The notes below the pieces were generated by a model. The model was not told where the DNA came from and searched no databases. It saw only the letters and a list, made by a program, of their open reading frames with translations. The translations under genes and the position numbers were made by a program. Below, piece by piece: positions 21,641-33,860 of a stretch of 64,000 bases of DNA. Every line of letters starts with the position of its first letter. The first letter of the stretch is position 1. Origin of the DNA: Elgaria multicarinata webbii (lineage: Eukaryota > Chordata > Lepidosauria > Squamata > Anguidae); contig NC_086171.1 in the NCBI RefSeq assembly GCF_023053635.1, forward strand, positions 51,005,538 through 51,069,537, written 5' to 3'.

Positions 21641-22569
21641 ACCTTGAACAAGGAGGATATTTTTATTTGTGCCAAAGGAGATACAGAAATAAGAGACCCC
21701 CAGTGCTGGTGTAAGGCTTTTGAAGACCCTTGGGCAAGGTCTCCTGTACTGAGTCTAGCTCTCACTGCCATTGTCACCAGCTGTTATTGCTCCTCCTTCT
21801 CTTTCTCATTATTGCTACTGAAAGGATAATTTTATTGATTGCCTCTTGTACCTGAGGGTTACTGAACCTAGGCTGCTGAAAGCATGGGTTCCTGCGGTAC
21901 CTTACATCAATAACTCTCAAGGTGGTTTCTCACAATAGTAGGTTACGAGCCTACAGTAACTAGAACCAGAATTTCAAGAACAAGCAATATTAGTAGCTTT
22001 AAAACATTTATTAAAGCAATTAAAGGAAGTTAAACAGACACAAACCTCCATTCAGCAAAGCAAATTAGAAGAATATACTCACAAGTCTGGCAGATTTCTG
22101 GAGAACAAGACAAACACAGACTCACACCCCCAATGACAACACCACTCATACTGACTGTGAAGCAGCTGTTCTCCACAGAGGGACACCCATCTCTCCCAGG
22201 CAAGTAAGACCATATCATGCCTGAGGTAAGGGGAAGACATCTTTGTCCTCTGTGTTCAGACTTAAATACTCTTCTCAAAGACAAAGACTTCCCTCTAAAA
22301 ACATGTTCATTTATTCTGAAATAGCTAAATCTATTGGTCCACGTCATTATTTTAGATCATCCTCTTCCCAGAATGTTCCAGCTCTTCCTGACGTATTTGT
22401 TTACCTCTAAGTTACATCAACCGAAAGTTTATTGTACTAGCCAAAGGCCATGACAAATACATCAAAAGAAAGCATCCATACATATATGCAGTAATACAAA
22501 TACCTCAAAATTAAACGGATAACTTGAAATTTACCATAACTAAAACTCAGCTTTCACTCAGCAGTCTGA
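21641..22569. other. Spacer, nothing recognised
   Basis: There is no exon with family resemblance, RNA gene or clear repeat terminus. The few longer open frames lack codon structure or homology I recognise. Confidence 0.45.
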
Positions 22570-22710
22570 GGCCACAGCTAGACCTAAGATTTATCCTGGG
22601 ATCATCCAGGGTTCGCCCCTGCCTGAGCACTGAATCCCCTGTGTGTCACCTAGATGAACAGGTTTGACCCCTGGACGATCCAGGGATAAACCTTAGGTCT
22701 AGCTATGGCC
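22570..22710. mobile_element. Short foldback MITE (141 bp)
   Basis: The inverted ends are GGCCACAGCTAGACCTAAGA and CCTTAGGTCTAGCTATGGCC, with GATCATCCAGGGTT/GACGATCCAGGG inside them. It is non-coding. Confidence 0.75.
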
Positions 22711-22739
22711 TAGATCTCCATGGCAGTTTATGGCAATTT

Positions 22740-23200
22740 TGTCTAGTTCTCTCTTATCTTTTTTGCTGCCAGTGCAAACAAAGCCACTTTATGTGTCACA
22801 CAACTGTTGGTATCACTCAGAAGAAAAATAATTGTTTCTACAAGGGCATTCCTATATCTCTGTGTTAACAAGGGTTTCAGGAATCTGTTGGGTCCCTATA
22901 CAGAGGGCAAATTAACATGTAGTGAACAATGTCTTCCACTTGATGTTGGCCACAGATGCAGAGTCTGCATTCAAATAGCATCTTGTGGTAGCGTCCATCC
23001 AGAATCGCAGTTGGCATCACTTGGAATCTCAGTTCAATAAAAGCATTTCTTAGTTTGGACAAATAGCTGGCTCTGAGATGCTGTTTTCAAAAGAGGGAAC
23101 CACCAGGAGAATTTAGAGTTTTTAATTAGTTGCAGATCCCTCCTAGAATCTATCCAAAATAGCCAATCCCTTAGTTGCTTCTTATCCATATCAAGGACGG
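22740..23200 (-). mobile_element. LINE reverse-transcriptase C-terminal fragment (family uncertain)
   Basis: The - strand reads LSKLRNAFIELRFQVMPTAI, then LDGRYHKMLFECRLCICGQH and QVEDIVHYMLICPLYRDP. A cysteine/histidine-rich tail of this kind (C-x-C...H...C) is found at the end of some LINE polymerases. The flanking frame has stops and the fragment is dead. I cannot assign the clade. Confidence 0.55.
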
Positions 23201-24560
23201 GCAACCTCTAGGTTGGACATTACTTCTGCTTTTCATGTGGTCAACTTGTCTGGTTTACTTCTCTGTTCTTATGGACACAGGGATTTTTCCAACCCCAATG
23301 CTACCTGTCCTTCACCCTCGAGCTTTCAATTAGTTCCTTAACAGGAATACATATGGTTGGTACAAGTCACAAGTTCATATGACTAATGTCCTTGAGCAAC
23401 ATAGTAGGTACAAGTCCTCATGAGTAACATCTTTGAGCAATATCAAATCATATTTCCAAATCATTTTCTATCAGGCCTTATCTAAAGTATCTAAACCTTG
23501 ATACAGTGTGTATGCCTACTTGCCCCGTTGCTTTCCCACCCCAGCGTTCATTGATGTATATAATGTAACCCTAACCTCCCCCACCCACCCCACTATAATA
23601 ATAGAAAAGCAGATAATATATCTCTTACACTACTACTTGCTGGTTTTATAGGCAGGGAGCCAGTGAACAAGCAGGCTATGGCATCTACTGCTCTTCCTCA
23701 CCAGTGCTGTTGTCTGGACCAGAACAAGAGGCTAGTGAACAAGCAAATTGCAGTGGTGAAGAGGAAGTCCGGGGGTGGGTGGGCTTTTGTCAGTGAGCCA
23801 CTGCAGGGTGTAGGGCCTTAGCAAGTGCCCTTGATGCCAGCCCTGAACTATCTGTATTCAGAAACTACCCCTTTCAAACGGTTAACATATGGAGAGCTAC
23901 AGGACAACACCTCATATCTCTACCTCTGATGGCAACACATTCAGTCACGCCTGCAAGTATGTGCCCTTTGCAGATGTCTATACTCAATAGGTGGATATCA
24001 GGTCTGGGGAAGTGTCTCTGTGTTATGTCTCTGTGTGAGAGAGAGGTGAGGATAATTTCTGGATACAGCTACAGACTACAAGACCTTTCCCCAAACCTCA
24101 TGCTCTTTAGTTTTATAGGGCTACACCACCTGTCATGTCAAGCCCATGGCCATACTCTGCCAAACCCCAGACTTAACCAAGGATTATAGGGCTATAAGGA
24201 ACTTCTCAGAAGACTAGCTGTTCCAAGTTCACAAAAATAGGTGAAACAATACAAAAAGCCTTATTCACTGTGGTTAAAGCCATGGTTTAAGGTGTCTTCT
24301 GAACACAGCCTGGCTTTCTCACCATGGTTAAAGCTGTGGCTTAAGGTGTCTTCTGAACGGGCTCAGAGTCAGCCCTGTGGGGTGGGGGGAGAGCCCAACT
24401 GTAGCAGGCCCTGATGTTTCCTCTGCCTACTCCTGTCCCCTTGCTCCTTACCACTGCTCTCTTCCTGGTTCTCTTCTGCATTTGAAATTAGCGCAATTAC
24501 ATGTAGAAAGAGCAGTGACCATGTGACCTGTACATTTCAATGGGACAGTGCCCTCTAGCG
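23201..24560. other. Spacer, nothing recognised
   Basis: Low-information sequence between LINE pieces, with an internal near-repeat GTTTAAGGTGTCTTCTGAAC at about 24286 and 24340. No coding signal is seen. Confidence 0.45.
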
Positions 24561-24564
24561 GGCA

Positions 24565-24650
24565 TTTTATATTTTATTTATTATTTATTAATTACATTTC
24601 TATACCGCCCAATAGCCGGAGCTCTCTGGGCGGTTCACAAAAATTAAATT
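24565..24650 (-). mobile_element. LINE 3' tail (same family as 19988-21003)
   Basis: It contains TATACCGCCCAATAGCCGGA, then GCTCTCTGGGCGGTTCACAA. Flanks CTCTAGCGGGC and GCCCGCTAGAG are inverted to each other, so the tail seems to have landed in the middle of an older palindrome. Confidence 0.7.
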
Positions 24651-26469
24651 ATAGCCCGCTAGAGTCGGATTTTCTGAGGTTTATTTTGTGACACTAAAAC
24701 AGAAAGCGGGAGATGTGCAGAAGGCTGACTGCATAGTCAAAAGGACCCACGAAAATCCGTGAGTAACCAGTAATGAGCGTGCTATAAATCACTCATTTAA
24801 GGAAGCTCCTGGAAGGGTATGTGATGGGAGTGATGCACACCTGTTTATATGCACAGTGTATTTGCTAACTAAACAATCGGGTTTCCATGGACATTTTATG
24901 GCTTTCCTTTATGGATGTTTGTCAGCAATTATGGATCTTCTCACTGAGAAGCCCCAATAATCTTCCAAGGAACTCACAATTCCCTGGCATACAGGTTGAA
25001 AACCACTGCAAACTGCAGATGTATTACTAGTGCAATCATATTCTGTACAGTGTTTACAATTGCACTTGATAAACTATTGGACAGGGAAGGAGTGAATTGT
25101 GGTTTTGCCAGTGACAGAATATAGCAGTTGGAATGTTGGGAAAATACATTTTCTGTGCACAGAAGCACTAGCTTGAGAGAAAAAAAAAATACAGATCACT
25201 GTAATAAATGAGTAAAAGTTGTATTTATTATGCAGACCCGGCCTGCTTTCTCCCGACCTTAAGAAAGTAACATTTATGAGTAAAAATTTCCAGACACACA
25301 GGAATTCTAATCCTAAGAGATGTATAATTGAAATGGAGCACAGAACAGAACATTGCACCAGAACTGTAGAGTTAAGAGAAAGCCTGGGTCTAACTTGAGA
25401 TGAAAGAACAGAATTTTATTTTCCTGCTCAGTCAGGTCTTCTACAATGCCATCTAGTGACACTAGTGCTCATATGGCTAACACTTCATCCTTCTGAGGAA
25501 AAACTAAATATAATAAATAAATAATTTGAACAGTATAATTTAATTATGAATGTTGCAATACTCACGAAGAAAAGGGCAGACATACATGAGTATTCAGCTT
25601 CCTCTGAGATACTGTGTGGATGACATTCAGCCCTGATTCATACAGGAATTATTTAGTCAACAACCTCCCAGATTCAGGGCATTTAAGGATTTAAAGCTTG
25701 TAGAAGATTTACTACAGCCAAATTTTATGTTGATTTTCTCATTGGTTTTACTGACGGGGCAGAAGTGTGAACTGGGGGAATCTCGGAATGCACACTCACA
25801 CAGTTCAAAAAGCCTTACTCCAATTCAAAGCAAGCCTAGATCCTTTGGAATTTGGACCTAGACTTGCCTTGCCTTTTACTGAGGTTCAGGTCACCACCAC
25901 TGCCAGTCAGTACTGCCAGTCACCTTTTCCGCAACACATTTCCTCCTCCCAAATTTACATGGTGGCTGCAATGACTTTGACACAACAGCTGGGACACAGA
26001 TACAGAGGATCAACCAGGCACTTCTGAGATTTAAAGGCAATCACCACAGTATGCTGTTAAACAGAATGACTCCAAACAGGCATCTGAGCAATCTTTATGC
26101 CCGTCTGTATTAATTTCAGGGTATACCACACTATGAGTAAATGCCTGAAATATTCCATATTGTACAGGCATGTAATGCGTGCTCTAATAAACCATCAACA
26201 GTCTATTATCAACAGGCATTCTTTGTCAAAGAGTAGACATGCATTACAGAAGAAAGATATGTTAGGTGGCTATTTCATATAAGGCGGTAATGAACGTATT
26301 CCTCCTCATTAACATGCTATGAAATTATAACGCCTTTATGAGCATCCTGAACCTTGAAGTGTATTTTCTTTTCCTTCATGACCGTAGGCAGTTGCATAAT
26401 GTTTCCACCTAAAAATTGAGTTCCTTCAACACTGCATGCCCTTTCAAAGCAGTGGCCTTTGTTTGACAA

Positions 26470-27992
26470 TCAATTACAAAAGTCAAAGAATGTTAAAAAC
26501 ACAGGAATAAAAATGAGACCATGGGCTGCCCCAAACATGATCACCAGAAACATGATCTTAAAACAGGTTCTAAAGGCATACGTGGATGCCATTGACAGCA
26601 CAGAAATTCCCACAAGGGTGGAAAGGGCACCCTGCACAACAGGAAAACCAAGGCGATATAGAGCATCCACTGCCTTCTTGTTCACTTTGGATTCTTCACT
26701 GGAAATAAAGGCATAAGAAATGTGAGCAGAGTAGTCTACTGAAAACCCTATGCAAATAACAAGGTTGATCATGGATATGGAGTCAAGACGGATGCCCCAA
26801 AAGGCCATGTAACCAGACACACCAACAACAACAGACAAAATAGCAAAAGTTACCCACAAAGAGCAGAGTGGGTTAGGAATGAGCAGCAAGGAAATAACTA
26901 ACATAACTGCAGAAGCAATCACTACATTTTGAACAGTGTTATCAACTATCACAAGGAACTGATCAAAAAATACAAAAGCTGGATGATAAACCATTAGTGG
27001 TATCTTGCAATCTTCAGCAAGGCCTCTCAATTGTTTTAAGAGGTTTTTCTCATCCACGCCAGTAGTAACATTGACTGTCTGTATGAAAAACCGTGAGGAT
27101 GCTATTGATGTAGAATTATAATAAAGATCTAACTCATAGTATGGATTTAGCACAAACAGGTTAGCTAGATTTCCCATAAATACGCCATGGTCATCTATAT
27201 TTAGAGACATGTGTTTCCCAAAAGCTTCATAATTTCTCAACCATGACTCTGAGAAATTTTTCATTATATAGGATGAGCTTTCTAATGTATCCATACAGTT
27301 CTCAATATCTGCACGAACTGATGAATTCCAATATGCTACACTTTCAGTAACAATTACCATAACTCTTGGACCATACTCAGAAAGATATTGATCTTCGAGG
27401 TCATAATATGGAACGATATAAGAAGTATCCACAGCTACATTTCGAAGGTCTATACCTTCTTTAATTCGAATAGTACCATAAATACTACCACCCAGATACA
27501 TGAGATACACAAGTACCACAAACACCTTGGTCCATGTCTGCATAAGGAAGGGACCATAATACCTTTTAAAGAAAGTATCCATGGTATGTTCAAGCTCTTC
27601 TCCAGTAGACTCATCGTAATATCCTCCTACACAGCACCTATTATATATAGAACCTTGAGAATCCTGAGGCACATCTGGCACTTTCATGAAAGTGAGCCAA
27701 TGTCTGTTGCTTTCTTCTCTTTTCCCATTCAGAGCAAGAATAGCCCCAAGGAATGTCAGGTTGTATAAGTAGCAGAAGATGAAGGCTGTTCCTGTATAGA
27801 TGCAAAATGACTTAACAGAAGGGAAGGAAGTTGCAATTCCAATGTAGAAGACTAATACATCAGTAAGTGTTGTGATAGTTACTGAGACGGCTGCCTCTGC
27901 ATAGGTTTCACTCATCCGATCTTCAATTTTGTTCTTCACTTTTGTATGTTGCCAGCTGGATACCAGGATGAACATGTCATCAATACCAATTC
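26470..27992 (-). CDS. PTCHD3: PTCHD3-like gene 2, exon 4 (sterol-sensing core to C-terminus)
   Basis: This is the terminal exon of an 853-residue protein (exon 1 33640-32870, exon 2 32366-32245, exon 3 31688-31543). It starts CTTTAG|GAATTGG, giving GIGIDDMFILVSSWQHTK. Sterol-sensing helices, the second extracellular loop and GFSVDYSAHISYAFIS follow, in the order of gene 1. It ends FFDFCN and stop, about 28 residues earlier than gene 1, so it lacks the polar C-terminal tail. The frame is intact, which argues for function. Substrate and tissue are unknown from sequence. Confidence 0.9.
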
Positions 27993-28099
27993 CTAAAGAG
28001 AGCAAAAAGATAAGTGTATATTTTTGCATGTGCCACATGAAAGAGTAATAGACGTGGAGAGGTGAGAGCCACCACATGTGTGTTAGATCCTTGTCCTTT

Positions 28100-29700
28100 G
28101 TGGCTCATAAAATCAGCCGGCAGGGGGACTGGCCGAGTGGGTAAGTGGAGTGGTCAATGTGTCCCTTTGCCAAGGCAGGGTTGCAGCTTATCTGAAGGAG
28201 GAGGTGGTAAGACCTCAGTTGAAAAAGCCCTCCTTGAACCCCACCATATTGGACGATTACAAGCCAGTCTCCAATATTCCATTTCTGGGCAAGGTATTGG
28301 TGGCCTCCCAACTCCAGGGATTCCTGGATGTGACAGTTTATCTAGATCCATTCCAATCTGGCTTCAGACCTAGTTATGGGACAGAAAAGCTCTGGTTGCC
28401 TTGGTGGATGACCTACACCGGGAACTGAACAGGAAGAGTGTGTCCCTGTTGGTTCTGCTGGACTAGGGTGACCATGTGAAAAGGAGGACAGGGCTCCTGT
28501 TTCTTTAACAGTTGTATTGGAAAGGGAATTTCAGCAGGTGTCATTTGTATATATGGAGAATCTGGGGAAATTTCCTCTTCATCACAACAGTTAAAGCTGC
28601 AAGTGCCCTGCCCTCTTTTAAATCTGGTCACTCTAGTATAGCTCCTGCAGCTTTAACTGTTGTGATGAAGAAGAAATTGCACCAGGTGCGACATGCATAC
28701 AAATGACACCTGCTGAAATTTCCTTTTCTATGGAACTGTTAAAGATACAGGAGCCCTGTCCTCCTTTTCATATGGTCACCCTATGCTGGACCTCTCAGCA
28801 GCATTCAATACCATTAGCCATGATATCCTTCTTGCCCGCCTCGCTGGGATGGGACTTGGAGGCACTGTTTTACAGTGGCTCCATTCCTTCCTGGAGGGGC
28901 ATACCCAGAAGGCAGTGCTGGGGGACTTCTGTTTGACTCCTTGACCACTGGCCTGTGGAGTTCCTCAAGACTCAGTTTTGTCCCCCATGCTATTCAACAT
29001 ATACATGAAACCATTGGGAGAGGATTTAGCTTGTGCTGGATGGGGTTATACTCCCCCTGAAGACACAGGTTTGCAGCTTGGGTGTGCTTCTGGATTCAGC
29101 CCTGAGCCTGGATGCCCAGATTTCAGCGGTGCCCAGGAGTACATTTGCAAGGTTAAAAGTAGTGTGCCAGCTGCCCCCATTCCTAGAGAAGTCTGATGTG
29201 GCACATCCTTAGTTACATCCCACTTGGATTACTGTAATGCACTCTACATGGGGCTGTCTTTGAAGAGTGCTTGGAAACCAGCTGGTTCAAACAGCTGCAG
29301 CCAGACTGTTTACCAGGGCTGATTACAGAGAGCATACAACTCCCCTGTTAAAAGAGCTCCATTAGCTTCCAGTCTGTTTCCGGACACAATTCAAAGTGCT
29401 GGTTATGACCTATAAAGCCCTACATGGCTCGGGTCCAGGTTATCTGAAAGACCGTATTCTCTCTTATGACACTGTCTGTGCCCTGAGAGCTTCAGGGGAG
29501 GCCCTTTTTTCCATCCCACCATCATTACAGGCACGCCTTGTGGGAACACGGGAGAGGACCTTCTTGGTGGCTGCTCCAAGGCTCTTGAACTCCGTTCCCA
29601 AAGAGGTTAGATTATCTCCATCTTTTCTGGAGGCAGGTAAAAAATGCTTTGTTCCAACAGGCCTTTAGGGATAGTGTGGACCTCTGTTAATATGCTGGAT
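28100..29700 (+). mobile_element. L2-type LINE, internally deleted, antisense in intron 3 of gene 2
   Basis: RT blocks in order are LKKPSLNPTILDDYKPVSNI, YLDPFQSGFRPSYGTEK, (hAT insertion 28464-28783), LDLSAAFNTISHDILLARLA, VLSPMLFNIYMKPLGE, then a deletion removing the YADD region. After it come the C-terminal thumb and MLVMTYKALHGSGPGYLKDR. Several frame changes show that it is dead. It is a plain non-LTR element of the L2/CR1 type, older than the one at 19988-21003. Confidence 0.85.
28464..28783. mobile_element. hAT-type foldback MITE, family B, copy 2 (nested in LINE)
   Basis: The termini TAGGGTGACC and GGTCACCCTA bound 320 bp of palindromic sequence. The flanks are perfect 8-bp duplications, TGCTGGAC at 28456-28463 and 28784-28791. 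Removing the insert and one copy restores LINE coding sequence for 'LVLLDLSAAFN'. This fixes family B as hAT and dates it after the LINE. Confidence 0.92.
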
Positions 29701-29789
29701 TTTGTATTGTCATATGCCTTTTAATTTTTTTAAAAAATGTTTTAATATTACAGCTGGTTTAATTTTATTTTTAACTTTTGTAAATTTCT

Positions 29790-30120
29790 ATTAATTATTT
29801 ATTATTATTTATTTAAACCCTATATCATTAAGATCTCAAAGTGGTGTTCAGTTAAAAGCATACAGTATAAAACAATAAATATGAACAGTTAAAAACAAAT
29901 TAAACCATGAACCAAGTTAAAACAATATATAATTTAAAAGCAGTTAAAATAATGTGCCATCTTAGTGAATTTAATCATCAAAGGTTTTGTTAAAAACCCA
30001 TGTTTTTACTTGGCATCGAGATGAAATCAGTGTAGGCACCAGTTGGGCCTCCAAGGGGAGGACATTCCACAGTCTGGGTGCCACAACAGAGTAAAGCCCT
30101 CTCCCTTGTCCCATCATAAC
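29790..30120 (-). mobile_element. LINE 3' fragment (L2/CR1 type)
   Basis: An A/T-rich tail (TTATTTATTATTATTTATTT) leads into sequence whose - strand shows TTCCACAGTCTGGGTGCC-type 'LWNxxP' coding remnants. It lies tail-to-tail with the LINE on its left. Confidence 0.6.
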
Positions 30121-30264
30121 AACTCGCCCACCTCCCTGCCGGCCTCCTGATCAGCCCGGAGGACGTGCTGGGGCTGGGGCTGGCCTGGGCAGGGAAGGAG
30201 GAGCCTGGTCTGCGGCGGGAGGGGGTCTTGCCCCCCACCCCCGTGGCTGGGACGCGGCCGGCGG

Positions 30265-30404
30265 GGAGGTGGGTGGCGGCGGCGGCAAGTACGCAGCCGG
30301 ATTCCCCAGCCGCCTCCTCCTCCATCTCTTCTGCCAGCATCTACACAATTGTTTTGGGGATGCACTGGAGGCGCACCCAAGCGCCTTCAGTACGACGTGT
30401 AGAT
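30265..30404. mobile_element. Partial GC-rich foldback MITE (relative of 11772-12097)
   Basis: GGGTGGCGGCGGCGGCAAG, CTACACAATTGTTTTGGGGA and GCCTTCAGTACGACGTGTAG match the right arm of the 11.8-kb element. The left arm is not visible. Confidence 0.6.
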
Positions 30405-31302
30405 TTGCTCCTGGAGTAGGTCGTCAGTCAGAGCCACCAAGGCTGTTTCAGTGCCGTTTCCTGGCCTGAAACCAGACTGAAATGGATCCAGATAATCCGT
30501 TTCTTCCAAGAACGTCTGAAGTTCCCGGCCACCACACACTCAAACATCTCGCCTTATTAATATGTTTTAATTGTATATATTTCGATTTTGTAAAGCCGCC
30601 TTGAGTCCCAGTATTGGGAAAAAGGTGGGATACAAATAAATACATAAAAAAGTAAATAATACACAAGAGGAACATGTTTAGTAATTTCTATTCATTTATA
30701 ACCTAATACACAGCTTATGAAAATGTTCATAAAATAATAAATATTAGACGTAGGTGCTAGGAAATAATTCAGGTAATGGCAAAGTTTTATTTTAATGCAT
30801 AACCAAGTGCAAAATACCCCCTCAGGGGTGCATACATGCATTTTTTGCCACATTCCTCTTATGTATGAGCTGCAATTTAGGCTCAGATATATTGAAGGAG
30901 TATGGTGGAAAATATGTGCATATGCTATTCAAACTTGGAAGGGTGTTTGCACTTCCTACTTGGTTATACATGCTTAAGTCAAATAAAAGCCAGTCCTAAG
31001 AGACCTAACTGATCCTAGTTTGATCTGTGATTGAGAATGGACTGCATTTGGGCAACAATGAGTCAGAAAATGAGAAAACATTCAATTTTCCGGGGGGGGG
31101 GGGCGGATTACTGGAGGTAAATGGATGATAAAGGGGGAAACTGCTGTCTAAGATGAATCAGAAAGATGAAAAAGTTGCACACAGAAAAATTAATATCTCA
31201 GCATGCCATTGACTCATGTAGAAACATATTAAAAAGGAAAAAATCACAAGGGAGGTCAGCTTTGTGAGCAACATGCATCTCTAGCAGAGAAAAACAACAT
31301 TA

Positions 31303-31393
31303 TCAGTGCAATCCTACATAAGTCTACTCAGAAGTCACAGTGACTTCAATGGGACCTACTAACAGATGCATTATTATAGGATTGCAGCCTAAG
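31303..31393. repeat. Short dispersed repeat, 'cctatgcacacttac' family
   Basis: GTGCAATCCTACATAAGTCT, CAATGGGACCTACT and ATTATAGGATTGCAGCC are the family's diagnostic words, in foldback order. Confidence 0.6.
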
Positions 31394-31537
31394 AAGAAAG
31401 CACAGAGAAATCTGGATTCCCCCACCCCCAAGTTAAGAAGATGTATAAATGGACGGATAAATTCTCTGTCATGCCTAGCTAGACATATCCATTAAAAGTC
31501 TGACAAATAACACATGAGAAATTTATACAGTTTCTCA

Positions 31538-31711
<174 letters not shown>

Positions 31712-32244
31712 CTAATTGGATTCAGAGTTTTATAGCACATATGCTAATTTATCCCCTCATGAAATAATACTAGAGTATCATACAGAGCTGTTGTGTGTTA
31801 AAATAATTGGCCACATTTGCACATAAAGTTAAGCCAGGTTGTTTGTTAAATTGTGGTTTGTTACATTTGGTCAATCTCCACAAGCAAACCATGGCTTGTT
31901 TTCCAGCAACACACAACAATGAGAAGCCATGGTTTCTTACGGGGTTACAAATTCTGGCTTGTTTTAATTCTGGCTTGTTACATCTGAACCCAGAAGCCTG
32001 GCTTGCCTATGGTTTGTTTCTGTGCCCTCCCAAGAACTCAAAGCAGCTTACTTCTGAGTAGATCCATACAGTATTGCACATGTAACATTATTAACTACAC
32101 AATACGTTTTAAAAATCCATTGTAAATGTCTTCTTTGCTCCTCAGTAAATAACAGATTGCTAGTTTTATATTTTTCTGATGCAGCTAAATACTGTATGTA
32201 AAGATTTCTCCTCCCTCTCCCAAGAATAAAGGGAGAAAAGTTAC

Positions 32245-32366
32245 CTTGCACATGATAAAATTGAAAAGGCTATTGTTAATATATATGAGAAAGCCACCAA
32301 TGGCATCACATCCTTGGCAAGTTTTTCAAATTCTGTCTGTCTGGATATTGAAGAAAAATAGGCCAC
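32245..32366 (-). CDS. PTCHD3: PTCHD3-like gene 2, exon 2
   Basis: This 122-bp exon encodes VAYFSSISRQTEFEKLAKDV and the helix FSYILTIAFSILSCA, ending two bases into an Arg codon. Acceptor CTGCAG|GTGG and donor CAAG|GTAAC match gene 1. Confidence 0.92.
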
Positions 32367-32869
32367 CTGCAGAATTGAGGGTTGAGAGAGAAGACAGGAT
32401 AAACTGTTACATATTTTCTCTCCTAAAATGCTGAAAAGATAGGCTGAAAATTACCCCCACCCCAAAGTTATTATAATTTACTTTCCAGTTTTTCTCAGTG
32501 CATTTAAAAAATAGTATGTTTAGTGAGAACCTCCAAACTCCAGATACTTCCTTCCACAGAAAAGTCTCCTTGGTGGTAATCCAAAACTTTCCCTTGCCCA
32601 GCTTTCCCGTGATATTTCATTTGAGTACAAAAGGGAAAAAGGATATTGGAACTCCTGATCAGATTGTATTGCAATATGTCTAGATATAGAAGAATGATTA
32701 TGGATGTATTTAAGATCACCCAAAGAAATCCAGAAGTAGAAACATTTATGAAAACGATGAGCACAAATAATGTATAAAACAATACACCGGTCTAGCAAGT
32801 ACTAAACAGAAGTGTATGTTTCCTGATTTTCATGCTGTGCGAAGCAGCCCCAAGTTACCCGTCACTGAC

Positions 32870-33640
32870 CCGGACCGACGTGAAGTTCAAGGACTCCAAC
32901 ATGCCCGGGATGCGCTCCAGAAAGGCGTGCAGCCAGAGCGCGCTGGCCTCTCCTTGCGACGCTTCATCCTCCTGCAAGAAATAGATGAGGCGCATCGCTT
33001 TGGCGGCCCGGACGGGGCGCTTCGGCCCAGCTCCAGGCCCCAGCGTGACGCCCCCTAGGAAGAAGCCCAGGAAGACGCGGTCTTGGAAGAGCGGGAAAGT
33101 GAGGGTAGGGAGCAGCGCCTCTATTCGTGCCGGGTCGCCCTGCAAGAGGAGGAATAGCGGGTTGGGGCTCCAGCAAGTGCCGTCGTTGCGCGCGCAAAGC
33201 TTGTCGTACGAGAGCTCGGTGGCGTTGGGCCCGGTAGCAGTGAGGCCCCGCACCGCCGCGTCCAGCGCCAGCAGCTCGGCGAATGCCGCCTTGGTGAGGA
33301 GCGAGTCACTGTCTCCGGTGGCTTCGGCTATGAACGTGGCATAACTGCCCTGTCTGATCAGTCTCTGGGAAGAGAAGCGCCTGGCATCGTCCGTCGGGAA
33401 ATGCGCCTGGACGAAGCGCCGCTCGCCCTTGGCGGGCCCCCGGATAGGCGTGTACTGGGTCTCGAGATCGTTGGACTCCTGCTCGCCCAGGAACTGGAAA
33501 CCGGGGCTCAGGACGCACGAGATCACCACGGGCAGCAGCAGGAAGGGCCACGGGTGGCTGCCCACGGAGGCGCCGAGGGCCCCGAGCGCGTGCGACAGGC
33601 GCTGTACTATGCAGTCGGTGTGGCAATCGAGGGCCGGCAT
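32870..33640 (-). CDS. PTCHD3: PTCHD3-like gene 2, exon 1
   Basis: It holds 257 codons from ATG at 33640 (MPALDCHTDCIVQRLSHALG), with the first helix at HPWPFLLLPVVISCVLSPGF. Donor is CGG|GTCAGT, phase 0. From LLTKAAFAELL to the exon end only one residue differs from gene 1 (LNF against LNL), whereas upstream about a third differ. The exon lies in a CpG-rich block extending to about 33860. Confidence 0.9.
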
Positions 33641-33860
33641 CCCTTTCCCTCTCCTGCGCCTTTCTTGCCCTCTCAGACCACCGGGGACTTCACAGCAGAG
33701 GAACCGGCTGATGAACTTCGTCTGGGCAGGGTTGCCCCTGCAAGCGGAGCGGGCGCTAGCGGTTGTGAGCGGGCGTTATCTGCCTGACGTGGGCGCGTTC
33801 GATTGCTCCGCTGTGTTCTGCTTCTCTCGAAGCTCAGGGCCTCACAGAGCTCAACCGCGG
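33641..33860. promoter_or_regulatory. CpG-rich upstream region of PTCHD3-like gene 2
   Basis: GC- and CpG-rich flank of the start codon, diverged but alignable with 19276-19480 (for example GGGACTTCACAGC in both). It probably holds the promoter. No TATA box is evident. Confidence 0.5.
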
